Positions 42,477 to 54,400 of a stretch of DNA of 60,832 nucleotides are shown in pieces. Every line of letters begins with the position of its first letter. Positions within the stretch are counted from its first letter, which is position 1. The notes beneath the pieces were generated by a model. The model was given only the letters and a program-made list of their open reading frames with translations. It was not told where the DNA came from and ran no database searches. The stretch is from contig CAZQSL010000006.1 in the NCBI GenBank assembly GCA_964595945.1, forward strand, positions 1 to 60,832, given 5' to 3'. The translations under genes and the position numbers were made by a program. The stretch is from CAZQSL01 sp964595945. GTDB lineage: Bacteria > UBP15 > UBA6099 > JAJRTR01.

Positions 42477-44363
42477 ATGGAACACAACCTCACCATCATT
42501 ATCATACTTACAGTTCTCGTCGTGTTTTTCGTACCGTTCTACCCTTTCAGAATGGTCAAAAAACTCATCCTCCTGCTGCTCAACACAAAATATGTCCCGC
42601 TGCCCATAAAATTCGATGACATCGGAGGCGTGCCGGTTTTCGGCATGAAACTCTACGGCGTCACCATCCAGCTCGGCACACTCGGCACCCTGAAAGCGGA
42701 AGAAATCCACCTCCGGCTCCAATTCTGGCGCATCCTCACTTTTCGCCGTCCTTCGATCAATCCCCTTCTGATCTTTCGCCCCAACATCACTGTCAAGATG
42801 ACCAGGGCAAAGGGTGATATATGGTTTCTGCTGCCACTTACCGTGATGAAAAAAGTCGTCTCGATCCTGTTTTCCAACCTGACCGGACTCAATAAAATCC
42901 GCATCTATGACGGCACCATCACGATAATCGGCCCCAAAGGCGAAACTGACATTTCCGAACTCAACGCCGAATTTTCCTCACACGGCCAGATCATGAAAGT
43001 CCGCAGCCTCAACTGCCACATCGGCGACGGCAAGATCGAAATCCTCTACCCCAAAGGCATGCCGTCCGACGAAGGCCGCGTCATCGTCCGCAACCTCCAT
43101 CTCGAAAAGCTCGTCGCTCTCAAACTCCCAAAATACCTCTCCGGCCCCATCCATATCGAAGGCACCATGCGCGGCAATCTCGCCGACACCACTATCTCCG
43201 GCAATATTCGCTCCAACTGCCTCTACTTCCGCGATGTCCCCCTGATGGACCTCCATTCCCCCCTTTCTCTCGAAGGCAACACCCTGAAACTCACCAGCCT
43301 CAACGCCCGTATCGGCGAATACGCGCTCAGGGGCTCTCTCACCACAAACATCGAAACCGATCAATCGCTCTTCATCATCAAAGGCGGCGGCAGCGGCACG
43401 GCAGCACAACTCGTCCTTCAGATACTCGCCATGAAACCATTTATATCGAGCGCCGGACTTGATGCCGACATCAGACTCGAAGGCGATCTCAATATCTTCG
43501 ACGCATTCACCGGCGATATCAGACTCAAGCTTAAAAATGTCGCCATCGACTACTCGCAGATCGGCGAAGGCACGATGACAAGCTTCCCCCTCAAAATCAT
43601 CCCCGAGGGCGAGCTCAACCTGCTGCTCGAAAAAGGCACCCTCTATTTCAACAACTGCTCCGCCCGCGCAGGCTCTCTCACTCTCAACGCTGACGGCCGC
43701 ATCGAAATGACGTACAACGAACTGGCCGACAAGGTACTGCGCTCAGTATATTTCCTCGATTTCACGGCAACCTGCGACAACGTCGAAGACCTTATCCGTC
43801 TCTTTTCCGTCGATTTCATCAAAGCACAGGGACAGGCGTCCGCCGATTTCCAATTCCGCGCCGACTACGAGATCGACCCGGAAATGAGCGAAGAACTCAT
43901 TGGAGCATTCAACACCCTCGACGGCACTGGCACTTTGACAGTCGAAAACGGCCTGATCCACGGGCTTTCCATCGGCAAATTTCTATCGCTCGACGATATA
44001 CTGGAAGTCACGTTCGACCGGCTTCAAACAGGCCTCCTGCTCACCACTGACACGATCGGCGTCCAGGGACTCACCCTAACCGGCCGCGCCGCCAACGTCA
44101 GTCTCGATGGCTCCCTCGCTTTCAGATCAAAGGAAGTCCGCGCTGCCGGAGACATAAAAATGGTTTCGCACTCATTCGAAAACGGACTCCTATGCCGCAT
44201 CTTCCCGCCACTGCGGCGCATGATGAGCCACGCCGGCGTCCATATCGAAATCTCCGGCACCACATCGAAACTCCATTCCAGAATCAGACCCTTCGGGTTC
44301 AACATCCCGCAATTCATCCCCGCACTCGGCAAGGGCAAAACAGATGACTCACAACACGACTGA
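42477..44363 (+). CDS. AsmA/TamB-like inner-membrane protein
   Basis: 628 aa with one N-terminal transmembrane segment (IIIILTVLVVFFVPFYPF) followed by a long beta-rich body of repeated short strands, typical of AsmA-like proteins that span from the inner membrane. Regions such as LGTLKAEEIHLRLQFWR, ISGNIRSNCLYFRDVPL, GVQGLTLTGRAANVSLDGSLAF and FENGLLCRIFPPLRR support this. These proteins are thought to move phospholipids between membranes or assist outer-membrane assembly, consistent with a diderm cell. The exact subfamily is unclear. It begins 35 bases after the tRNA and overlaps pth. Confidence 0.65.
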   Translation: MEHNLTIIIILTVLVVFFVPFYPFRMVKKLILLLLNTKYVPLPIKFDDIGGVPVFGMKLYGVTIQLGTLGTLKAEEIHLRLQFWRILTFRRPSINPLLIFRPNITVKMTRAKGDIWFLLPLTVMKKVVSILFSNLTGLNKIRIYDGTITIIGPKGETDISELNAEFSSHGQIMKVRSLNCHIGDGKIEILYPKGMPSDEGRVIVRNLHLEKLVALKLPKYLSGPIHIEGTMRGNLADTTISGNIRSNCLYFRDVPLMDLHSPLSLEGNTLKLTSLNARIGEYALRGSLTTNIETDQSLFIIKGGGSGTAAQLVLQILAMKPFISSAGLDADIRLEGDLNIFDAFTGDIRLKLKNVAIDYSQIGEGTMTSFPLKIIPEGELNLLLEKGTLYFNNCSARAGSLTLNADGRIEMTYNELADKVLRSVYFLDFTATCDNVEDLIRLFSVDFIKAQGQASADFQFRADYEIDPEMSEELIGAFNTLDGTGTLTVENGLIHGLSIGKFLSLDDILEVTFDRLQTGLLLTTDTIGVQGLTLTGRAANVSLDGSLAFRSKEVRAAGDIKMVSHSFENGLLCRIFPPLRRMMSHAGVHIEISGTTSKLHSRIRPFGFNIPQFIPALGKGKTDDSQHD

Positions 44364-44985
44364 CACTACTCCCGCGAGAAACATCCGCCACCACGTTTTC
44401 ATAGGCCTCGGCAACCCCGGCCCGCAGTACGCCCGCACCCGTCACAATGTTGGATTTATGACACTCGACATCATCGCGTCTCGACTCGGGCGCCCGGAAC
44501 GAAAGAAAACTTCCGACGCATTCAACCGTTTCGACTTCACGCAGGGACTTTCCACGATTACACTGCTGTACCCGATGATGTATATGAACCTCAGCGGCGA
44601 GGCCATGTGCCGCACCGGCATCAACTGGAAAAGCCCCACGATGCTGCCAGTCGTCATCTACGACGACGTCTCGCTGCCGCTCGGTCGCATACGCATACGC
44701 ACGTCCGGCAGCGCCGGCGGACACAACGGCATCCGCAACATCATCGAGCGGCTCGGCACTCAGGAAATTGCCCGTATCCGCCTCGGCGTCGGCGGCTCGC
44801 CGCAGGGCCGCGACCTGCGCGACCATGTGCTCGGCGGATTCCACCCCGATGACCGTAAACCTCTCGACGACATGCTCGCCCGCGCTGCCGAAGCTGCAAA
44901 TCATATTGTCGATCACGGCCTCGAAAATGCTATGAACACATTCAATGCATCACCCGCGCCGACACCGAAAAACGATTCGGATTAG
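44344..44985 (+). CDS. pth: Peptidyl-tRNA hydrolase
   Basis: 213 aa that releases peptides from peptidyl-tRNA. Motifs are IGLGNPGPQYARTRHNVGF (Asn and His catalytic), LLYPMMYMNLSG, VVIYDDVSLPLGRIRIR with the catalytic Asp, and GSAGGHNGIRNIIERLG. There is a short N-terminal extension of about 15 residues. The start lies inside the preceding gene (20-base overlap). It is the last plus-strand gene before the convergent giant gene. Its presence downstream of a tRNA gene in one transcript is a tidy, if possibly accidental, pairing. Confidence 0.95.
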   Translation: MTHNTTDTTPARNIRHHVFIGLGNPGPQYARTRHNVGFMTLDIIASRLGRPERKKTSDAFNRFDFTQGLSTITLLYPMMYMNLSGEAMCRTGINWKSPTMLPVVIYDDVSLPLGRIRIRTSGSAGGHNGIRNIIERLGTQEIARIRLGVGGSPQGRDLRDHVLGGFHPDDRKPLDDMLARAAEAANHIVDHGLENAMNTFNASPAPTPKNDSD

Positions 44986-45203
44986 CCTGCCCCCCCTGTT
45001 ATACTGAATATCAATTGGATTTCCCTGTGTATGCTTATGGTCTGTCGAGATGATCTGGCGAAGCATCGGAAAACAATAAAGACTTCCTGACACGGATCAA
45101 CACTGATAATACAAACATGTTTTCAATAGAGCAGGTTTTTACCCGTGAAGCTTCAATACCAATAGAAATCACCTACCGATGAGGATAGCACAATGTAACA
45201 GTA

Positions 45204-45304
45204 ATACCAAAGATCAATAGAAGGGAGACTTAACCCGAATAATTGTGCCCGACAACACAAGGGTTCTCAAGAACGTTTGTAATCTTTCTTTTAGTCTTTG
45301 GTAT
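45204..45304. mobile_element. Possible small non-autonomous insertion in repeat copy B
   Basis: 101 bp bounded by perfect 10-bp inverted repeats ATACCAAAGA / TCTTTGGTAT and missing from copy A at the corresponding point (10090/10091). TA dinucleotides flank the inner CCAAAGA ends, which would suit a TA-target element, but TA is also part of the palindrome. No coding capacity. Confidence 0.45.
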
Positions 45305-45349
45305 AACTTGGAGAAAAAGTTAAGTGTATAAAGCTTTTTGGAAGAGGTG

Positions 45350-45383
45350 CGGAGAAACCTTTTTCTCGAAAAAGGTTTCTCCG
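45350..45383. repeat. Perfect 15-bp hairpin of repeat copy B
   Basis: CGGAGAAACCTTTTT (45350-45364) pairs with AAAAAGGTTTCTCCG (45369-45383), loop CTCG. It is the counterpart of 10271-10303, differing by one compensated T/A pair in stem length. No T tract follows on either strand. Confidence 0.85.
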
Positions 45384-45402
45384 GTAGGCAAATTTAAATA
45401 AT

Positions 45403-45492
45403 TTATCGTATATACCACACGGATGTGCCACAGCCGGTACATAAAACGCACATTGACGCGCACGCAAACAGAAGCGCGGCCACATGCGTCAC
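45403..45492 (-). CDS. Possible 29-aa cysteine-rich hydrophobic peptide
   Basis: A GTG at 45492 overlaps the stop of the giant gene (GTGA) and opens a 29-codon frame: a hydrophobic stretch VAALLFACASMCVLCTGC with four cysteines, then GTSVWYIR. It looks like the signal and lipobox of a small lipoprotein (C-T-G-C), but the -3 residue is Cys and the mature part would be nine residues. The 3' end lies inside dispersed repeat B. It could be a remnant of a larger gene, a coupled small peptide, or chance. Confidence 0.2.
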   Translation of the reverse strand: MTHVAALLFACASMCVLCTGCGTSVWYIR

Positions 45493-48400
45493 TGCGTCGA
45501 GGGATAGATAATCATGTCGCAGAATGACGTTGCCTTGAGGAAATATGCTTCGAGCGGATTCATGAGAGATGCCGGCACGTAAGAGCCGTCCTGTTGCATC
45601 GAGTACAGCCTGCCGTCTGTGACAAGCGCTGCCGGAGCCTGATCGAGCGTGTATTCGGATATGCCGCAGATGAATTTCAGGTGACCGGAGTCCCACGGTA
45701 CGGCGTTCTGATATGGGATGCCGATGATATTCCACCCTGGGACAATGGGGACTCGTGTAGATGCGGACTCATCGACGGCAGGGATGGAAACCGGCATGTC
45801 ACCATCGGACAGTATGTAGTATGCAAGACCCGGCACTGTATCGTTAGGCTGTATCGGCGTGAGTGCTGTGCCTGAAAGAGTGAACAGCCGGGCGCCCGAC
45901 AGGCCGCCCGCGTACTGCTGCTCCACGGTGCCCCTGTCTGGTTGATACGGTATCGGAGCGATGTTCCAGCCAGTCTTGAGTTGGAGTGTCGCAGCAGATG
46001 CGACCTGCGGAGTTTCGATGACTTCGTCATCGACATAAGGCTTTTCGATGAGATAATACTGTACGACACGTGCCGGAGGAGCTGTGCCTCCGCCGCCCAC
46101 GAGGGGTTTGAGTACCTGTATGCGGCAATTGACCGTATCTACTATAACCGGATAGCCTTCCGGGGTGACCGCAACTCCTTCGGCCTTGTTGAATTGCCCT
46201 GGCGCTATGCCATATCCCGTGTACAGGTCGACGATGCCGCCGCTTGAGTTGAATCTCTGTATGCGTGCGTTCCCGAGATCGGCAACCAGTATATCTCCTG
46301 TCGTTTCGTCGACTTCTATACCTCTGGGATTATTGAACTGACCGGGGTATGTGCCATAGGACCCGAGCTGGGTCTTGTCGCCGCTGGCCGTGTCAATGCG
46401 TACAATAGCGTTGAGGCTCGTACTTGTGACATACAGTTTGCCCGCGCCGTCGTAGTCAATTCCGTACGGAACCGCTACGGTCCAGCTTGCGACATAAGTA
46501 CCGGTCGAGTTGTACCGCATTACTTTTCCGGCGCTTTTCGACGTTACGAATATATCGCCGCTTACAGGATCGACTGCGAGGCTGACAGGATTGGTGACTG
46601 TCCACTTGCCTATGTAATTGCCTGCGGTATCGAAATACTGAACTCTGTTGTAGTAGTCGGCGACGTATATGTAGTTGTTTGCCGGATTGTAGACGATGCC
46701 GGTGGGCTGTTTGAACATACCGTTGCCGCCACCGAGGCTGCCCCACAGATATTGATAGCCACAATTGGAATTGAAGACCGAGATACGGCTGTTGGAAGTG
46801 TCGGCGACATAGATATTTCCGGATGGGTCGATGGTGGCGTCAACCGGGCTGTTGACCATGCCGGGCATGTTGAATGGCAGCCATCCTCCATCGGGCTGGT
46901 CCGCGCAAAGGGTGTATTCCCAGTTGTTGAGAACATCAAGTACGGTCAGGATTGCAGTAGTGGTGGCTGAAGCGCCTTCACTATCTGTCACCTTCACTAT
47001 GAGCCGGTAGACGTCGGTCGGCGTCCCTGCTGCCGGCACCAGTGCGGTTGCGGTCCAGAGATTGCTTGTCGTATTGGTCAGCGGTACCGATGACGGGAGT
47101 CCGATTTGTGACAGATCGGCTTCGAGCGACAGCGTCTGTCCTGGAGCATTGATGTCGGTGGCGGTGCACTGGATCGTAGTCGACGGGGTGTTGCTCATGT
47201 ATATGACGTTGGGGGTAAACGAGCAGTTGGTGATCGAAGGGTTGGAATTGGTAACGGTAAGCGGCACGGATTCCGTGTTGCTGCCGCCGAACATGCTCGT
47301 TACTGTCACTTCTATGGATTTTACGCCGACAGTTATGCCGGCGGCCGCCGCTGTCTGGAGCGCGTAGACGCCGTCTTTCGCAGCGCCGTCGCTATGTGCG
47401 CCGTCATCGTAAAGTGTGACGGAGGCTCCACCGCCGATCGTCGTGAGTTTTGCCTGCACCGATGTGATGTTATAACCGTAGACAGTGCCTTTGAGCGTTG
47501 TTTTTGTCAGGCCGTCGGCCGGGATACCGGACGGGAGGAAAACGAAACCCGACAATGTCGGCGGATTGGTGTCGGAGACTGCCATATCGGCAGCTTCGAC
47601 GGCCAGTGTGTTACTGACATTGTCGGTGGCGACGTGACGGAATTTGTAACACTTGTTTGCTGCCATGGCAAACGTTATCTGCCCGGATGTGAAGCCTGCC
47701 GGTTGTGAATCCGTATCTGTCCAGGGACCGAAGGAGCCACACAGGGAGCCGGCCAGGGGGGCTTCGGAATACTGCACCCTGGATGAGCGCATGCCTGATC
47801 CCGCATCGGTTGCAGACGGATAACGTACCGTTACGCTCATGTCGGCATTGACGGCTATCGAAACTGTTCCGGACACGGGTGGTACTTTGTCAGGGGTGAC
47901 CGTAAATCTGCATGTCGATGACAACTCGGCGTGATTGAATATTGTTACCGTACCCATCGAATTGTATGTGTCCGTTGAATCGTACTGGTATTGCTGAGTA
48001 TATGGCGAGCCATAATCATCGCCGCCTTCCGACACTGTAGAACTGAACTGGACATGCGAAATCTCACCGGGATCGTTGGCGCCAATTCCGGCGGTGACGG
48101 TGAATTTCCCAGTCCCGCCTGCGCATGAGATGTCGTTGTTGTAGTAGATTTTACTGCCGACGACATACTGGCAGAGCGGAGCTTCGTCTTCGTTGATCGA
48201 CTCGACCGTGCAGGCGCTTGGCGGATCGGTGTATACCTTGGCTACGCTTGTTGTCGTGTAGTTGGCGGCGTTGCCGACGTTGTCAGTGATTGCGAAGCGG
48301 TAGATGTAACAATGTTCGGTTGCCACTGTCGTATCGGTCCAGGAAGAGCCGGTAGGATTGAGCGCAACATCAGTCCACGGACCGTAAGTGCCGCAGGTGT

Positions 48401-51400
48401 TGGCGGCAAGCGTGGCGCTCTGCCGCTGCAACACTCTGGTAGCCGTGTCGAGCCCCGAAAGGGCATCCGTGCCGTCTGTGAATGAAACGGGTATTGACAG
48501 GGTCGTGAAGTATCCGTTCGCGTATGAGACTGAGCCTCCGGTTGGTTCCTGTATGTCCCTGACCTGGCTGAACGTGCAGGTATTGGAGAGCATCGCCACA
48601 TTGTATATCAGGGCGGTCGTCTCACCGGTGAAAGTGTCTGCCGCATCGTATGTATAGGTCATTTCATAGGGACTGCCGCTGTCAGGTCCGCCTGTTGAAA
48701 GCGTCGACGGGAATGTGACATTGTCGATGAGCGCCGGGTCGTTGTCGCCGATGCCGATTGTTACTGTATGCTGCCCCGTGCCTGTACTGCACGTGAGATT
48801 GTTGTTGTAGTAAACGGTCGAGCCGGCAACATATTGGCACAGTGGAGAAGATGTTTCGGCGATAGATTCCAGTACGCAGGGTTTCGGGGGGTCGCCGATG
48901 ATTTTGGCTTCAGCGGCTGGCTCGTCGGTAAATGTGTTGGATACGTTGTCCGCCACTATGATCCGGTATCTATAGCATGTCATAGAGTCGACTGCCGTAT
49001 CGCTGTAGGCCGTGCCGACTGGGGCGGTCAGCAGCGTTGCCCAAGCGCCATAGGCTCCGCAAGTAATGCCTGACATTGGAGCGCTCTGCTTCTGGATGAC
49101 TGTAAGCGCTGTGTTGACACCCGCTTCGGAGTCATTGCCGGTCGAGTATGTGAGGTCAACCTGTTTGGTCACATATATGCCGTCCGTGTAGCTGATAGAC
49201 ACGCCCGATGGGGGAGTGATATCGCGATTCGCCGTGAACGTGCATGAATTCGTGAGCCCGGAATGTTTGTAGATGGTGACCTCCGCGCTGCCGTCGTGGG
49301 TGTCAGCGGCCGTGTAGGAGTAGGGCCACTCGTAAGGCGATGCGGATACGTCTCCTCCAGTGCCGGCTGCGTTTGCAAAGTTGAGATGGTCTATGTCGAC
49401 CGGCTGATTGGTTTCGATGCTTGCCGTTACCGTGTAGCTGCCTGCACCGCCGGCGCACGAGACATTGTTGTTGTAGTACACTGTGGAACTGTCCACGAAC
49501 TGACAGTCAGGCGATGTCGTTTCCGTTATGGATGAGATCGAGCACGGCATTGGCGGGGTCGCGTCGACTTTTGTGAGCGTGCCTGATGTGACGGTAGTCG
49601 AATTGTCCACATTGTCTGTTGTTATGTATCGGAATTCATAGCAGCGCTGATCAGATGCGGTGAACAGCAGTGTGCCGCCTGTCGTGCCTGAAGGCTGCGA
49701 AGGCGATGGAGTCCATGAGTCGAACACGCCACAGACCGAGCCTGTTAGCGGTGCCGATCGGTACTCGATGACATTTGAGGCTATCCCCGAGACAGCGTCG
49801 GAAACGGCGTCATGGGCAATCACAAGCGCTGTGGTCGTCGCGAATCCGTTTGTAGTCGTAAGAGTTCCGCCCACTGGCGCTCCGGTGTCGCGGGTTACGG
49901 CAAATGAGCATGTGTTAGTGGTCCCGTTGTATTTCCTGATAGTCACGGTCGCCTCTGCCGAGTATGTATCGGCAGCATCGTAATCGTACAGCGTCTCATA
50001 GGGCGCCACAGAGTCGGTGCCGCCAGCGGATGTGGTCAGGGGGAACTCGATGCTTTCGATACTTGTAGGCGTGTTGATGCCGACGCCGGCCCCAACTGTA
50101 TAATCCCCGGCGCCCGCACTGCATGCGGCGTTGTTGTTGTAGTAGATCGTCGAACCGGAAACATGCTGGCAGGCATTGCCAGCTCCCTCGGTGATGGAGT
50201 CGATGGCACAGGGCTGTGCCGGCAGCGTATCGACTTTGGCTTCGGCTGTGGAATCGAAATACTCGATATTGCCTACCATGTCGGCAGCGACATAACGATA
50301 TTTGTAACAGTAATCTGAAACTACCGTCGTATCATCCCATGGCGACACGGGAGTCGTAACGACAGTCGACCATGCGCCATATACACCGCAAGTGCTCCCG
50401 ATGAGCGGCGCGGACTGGCGCTCGATCCTGACAGAATCAGAGTCAATGCCGGAGAGGGCATCAGTCGCCGGTGTGAACGATACCGTTACAAGATTGACCG
50501 TATAGAAACCGTCCGTATAGGAAATCGCGCCACCGGTTGGCTGGCCGGTATCACGCGTGACCGTAAATGCGCATGTGTTGCTCAGCCCGTTATGTTTGTA
50601 GATAGCCGCCGCCGCCGGAGCACTGAAAGTATCGGTCGAGTCGTAGTCGTAGAGAGAGCTGTATGGCGTCAAGGAGTCAGATACGCCTGCTGACAGTGTT
50701 TCGGGGAATTCGATCCGGGCGATACTCTCGGGAAGATTTGTGCCAGCTGAAGCGTTGACCGTGTGCGAGCCTGTCCCGCTGCCGCAGGCAATGCTGTTGT
50801 TGTAGAATACCGTTGTCCCTGTTGCATATTGACAGGCAGCAGATGTGGTTTCGTCGATGGATGTGATATCACACGGCGCAGGCGGGTCGATATCCACCTT
50901 TGCCTGCGATGTCGATGTGTATGTCTGTGTGTTATTGACATTGTCCGGGACTACATACCTATACCTGTAGCAATTACCCGTAGCGACAGTTGTGTCGTCA
51001 TAGGGAGAGACTGCCGCAGGACCCGCGATGTCAGTCCAGGCGCCGTATGCGCCGCACGTGTCACCGGTCAGCGCCGAACTCTGCCTTTGCAGTTTTTTGC
51101 CCGCCGTGGCAATGCCGGATGAAGCGTCTGTGCCGGCGTCGAATGTCACCTGCACGCTCTCGGTGATGTAATACCCGTCGGCATAGGCGACACTGCCGCC
51201 CGAGGGTTTTGCCGTATCGCGTTCCGTGCGATACTGGCATGAGTTGGTAAGTCCCGCGAAATTGGCGATCGACACGGTCGCTGTCGCGCTGAATGAGTCA
51301 GCCGGATCGAAGCTGTATACGTGCTCGTATGGCATCGTCATGTCTGTCGCGCCGCCAGATACTGTATCGGGGAAGGTCATGCTGTCGACCATCAGCGGAT

Positions 51401-54400
51401 CGTTGGCGCCAATCCCCGCCGTCACGGTGTGCTGGCCCGACCCGGAGCATTCTGCGCCATTGTTGTAGTAGACGGTACTACCGTCAACATACTGGCATCC
51501 ATCTCCCGTGTCGTCCGTGATCGACGTAATCACGCAGGGATCAGGCGTCGTCATGTAGACTTTTGCGATGTTTGGAGATTCATAAGCCGTTGTATTTCCG
51601 ACCTTGTCCTTCACGATATATCTGTATTTGTAACAGGTGTTGTCGCCGACTGTCAGGTCCAGATAAAGTGAAACCAGCGGATTGACAGAGATATCCACCC
51701 ATGCGCCGAACCCTCCGCACGTGCCGCTCGCAAGCGTCGCTGCGGCTCTCTGTATGGTCCTGGACGTGAGGTCTATGCCTGACTCCGAATCGGTACCATG
51801 ATCAATGGTCAATCCAACCTGCAATATGGGATTATATCCATTCACATAGCCGATGCTGCCACCTGAAGGCGCCGTGACATCGCGCTTCACGTCGAATGTG
51901 CAGGCATTGGCAAGTCCGTTGAATTTTGCGATTGTTGCCGTTGCCGTTCCGTCGAAATTCGATGCGGAATCATAAGTGTACTGATAAGCATAAGGCGAGT
52001 TCGTATCCACAGCGCCTGCCCCTGCCGCTGCGGGGAATGTCACGCTGTCGATGTCAACTGCCTGATTGGCGCCGATGCCGACTGTCACCGTGTGAGTGCC
52101 GGTCCCGCCGCTGCATGCCGCATTGTTATTGTAGAAAACAGTCGCGCCGGTAACATACTGGCAGTCGGGTGAAGTATCCTCCGTGATCGAGTCGACCACG
52201 CATGGTGACGGCGGTATTGTGTCGACTTTGACGACAGACGGCGTGGTAACATATTCGACATTGCTCACGTTATCAGCCACCACGTACCTGAAGGAATAGC
52301 ATGTGCCTTCGACACCGGTGACAGTGATAGAGCCGGCTGACTCATCAGGTGGCTGCACTGCTGTCGGAGTCCATGGGCCGAATGCGCCGCACGCGTTGCC
52401 GGTCAGCGACGCCGACTGATACTCAAGCGCGTATGACGCAATACCCGACCCGGAATCGGCAATCGCGTCATATCCGACTACGAATGCCGTACTTGTCGAA
52501 AAACCGTTGATATATGTGAGCGCGCCCCCTGTCGGAGGATCGACATCCCTTGTCATGTTGAAAGAGCACGTATTGGTGGTGCCGTTGAATTTCCTGATCG
52601 TTACGGCGGAAGCTGCCGAATATACATCGGACGTGTCGTAAGTGTATTGCATTTCGTATGGGGAAACCGTATCGATGCCGCCTGTGTCCGATGTGACGGG
52701 AAATTCCATCTGCTGAACGCTCGACGCCGTGTTGGCGCCAACGCCTGCCGTCACGGTATAGTCGCCGCTGCCGCCACTGCATGTCCCATTGTTATTGTAG
52801 AATACTGTCGCCCCTGTCACATGCTGGCATGCCGCGGATGTGCCTTCGGCAATTGAGTCGATAGTGCATGGAGTAGCCGGGGCGGTGTCGATCTTGGCGA
52901 CGGACGGCGAGGTGAAATGCTCGACGTTGCCAACCATGTCCGATGTCTGATACCGGTATTGATAACAATAGTCAGAAACCACCGTCGTGTCAGTCCATGT
53001 TGTTGCCGTTGCCGGCATGTTGACGGTTGTCCATGCGCCATATGCGCCACACGTCGTACCGGAAAGCGGAGCGGCTTGTCTCTGAATGGCAAACTGTCCG
53101 GTGTCTGTCCCTGATACTGCGTCAGTGGGAAGTGTCAACGTGATTTCGACCGAATTGGCGATGTAGAATCCGTCCGCGTATGAAATTGCGCCGCCTGCGG
53201 GTTTTCCATCATCTCTCATAACGGTAAATGCGCAGGTGTTGCTCAGTCCATTATTTTTGACTATCGTCGCTGTCGCCGCTCCGCTGAACACATCCGCTGA
53301 GTCATAAGAGTAGAGCTGCGAATACGGTGACGCAACGTCTGACCCGCCGGCGGATACCGTTTCGGGAAATTCGATTCGCGCAATGTCGCCGGTATTGTTC
53401 GTACCGGCGGTTGCGTTGACGGTGTGCGTCCCGCTGCCGCCGGAACAGTCCGCATTGTTATTGTAGAACACGGTCGATGCAGTCGCGTACTGGCAAGATG
53501 CCGACGAAGTTTCACTGATCGATGTAATTTCGCACGGATCAGGTGGGGCTATGTCGATCATCGCAACAGATGCGGTCGCGTAAGTAGTTTCGTTATTGAC
53601 ATTGTCAGACACGACATATCTGTATTTATAGCAGTTGCCGGAGGCGACAGTCGTATCCGAGTATGGCGATACGGCAGCCGCTCCCGCTATGTCAGCCCAG
53701 GCATCGTAGACACCGCAGACGCCACCGGTGAGTGTCGCGCCCTGTCTCTGAAGTTTTTTCGAGGCGTGATCCAAACCGGACGCAGAGTCATCGCCCGGAT
53801 CGAATGTTATGTCGACCTGCTCAGTGACATAGTAGCCATCAGTGTAGGAAACAGAGCCTCCCGTTGGCGGCGAAGTGTCACGTTCGGCGCGGAAACTGCA
53901 TGTATTGGACAATCCGGCGGCATTGCTAATCGCCACAGCGGCGGTGGCGCTGAAGGTATCTGACGCGTCGAACGTGTACTGCTGCGTGTAAGGAGCGACA
54001 GTGTCTGAGGCGCCTGCCGATACCGTTGCGGGAAATCCGAGTTCGGTAATCATCGCAGGATCATTAGTGCCTATGCCGGCGGTTACCGTGTGCATGCCAG
54101 TGCCGGCGCACGATGCGCCGTTGTTGTAGAAAACCGTCACACCGTCAACATACTGGCATCCGTCGCCAGTGTCATCGGATATGCCGGTGATCTGACACGG
54201 AGTCGGTGTGGCAGTAAATATTTTCGCGATGTTCGCGGAAGTGTAGTATGCGGTATTGCCAACCCTGTCGGTCACGGCATATCTGTAAATATAGCAGTTG
54301 CCATCAGCTACCGAAGTATCCGTGAAAGAACCTGCCGCCGGATTGACAATCATGTCGCTCCAGGCTCCGAAAGCTCCGCAGACGCCGCTCGCAAGGGCAG

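Larger units (their letters stand above)
45001..45410. repeat. Dispersed intergenic repeat, copy B (two extra segments)
   Basis: Collinear with copy A in four blocks: 45001-45015, 45164-45203, 45305-45338 and 45339-45410. It holds two segments absent from copy A: 45016-45163, flanked by CAAT (45012-45015 and 45160-45163), and about 45204-45304, bounded by 10-bp inverted repeats ATACCAAAGA (45204-45213) and TCTTTGGTAT (45295-45304). The hairpin at 45350-45383 is a perfect 15-bp stem with loop CTCG. The AAGCTTTT at 45331-45338 is the uninserted counterpart of the MITE-like insertion site in copy A. Confidence 0.8.
44986..45488. other. Convergent intergenic region between pth and the giant gene
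   Basis: About 500 bases with no well-supported gene. It contains dispersed repeat copy B with two extra segments relative to copy A, and the tiny ORF 45403-45492 at its right end. No classical terminator with T tract is seen. Confidence 0.7.
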
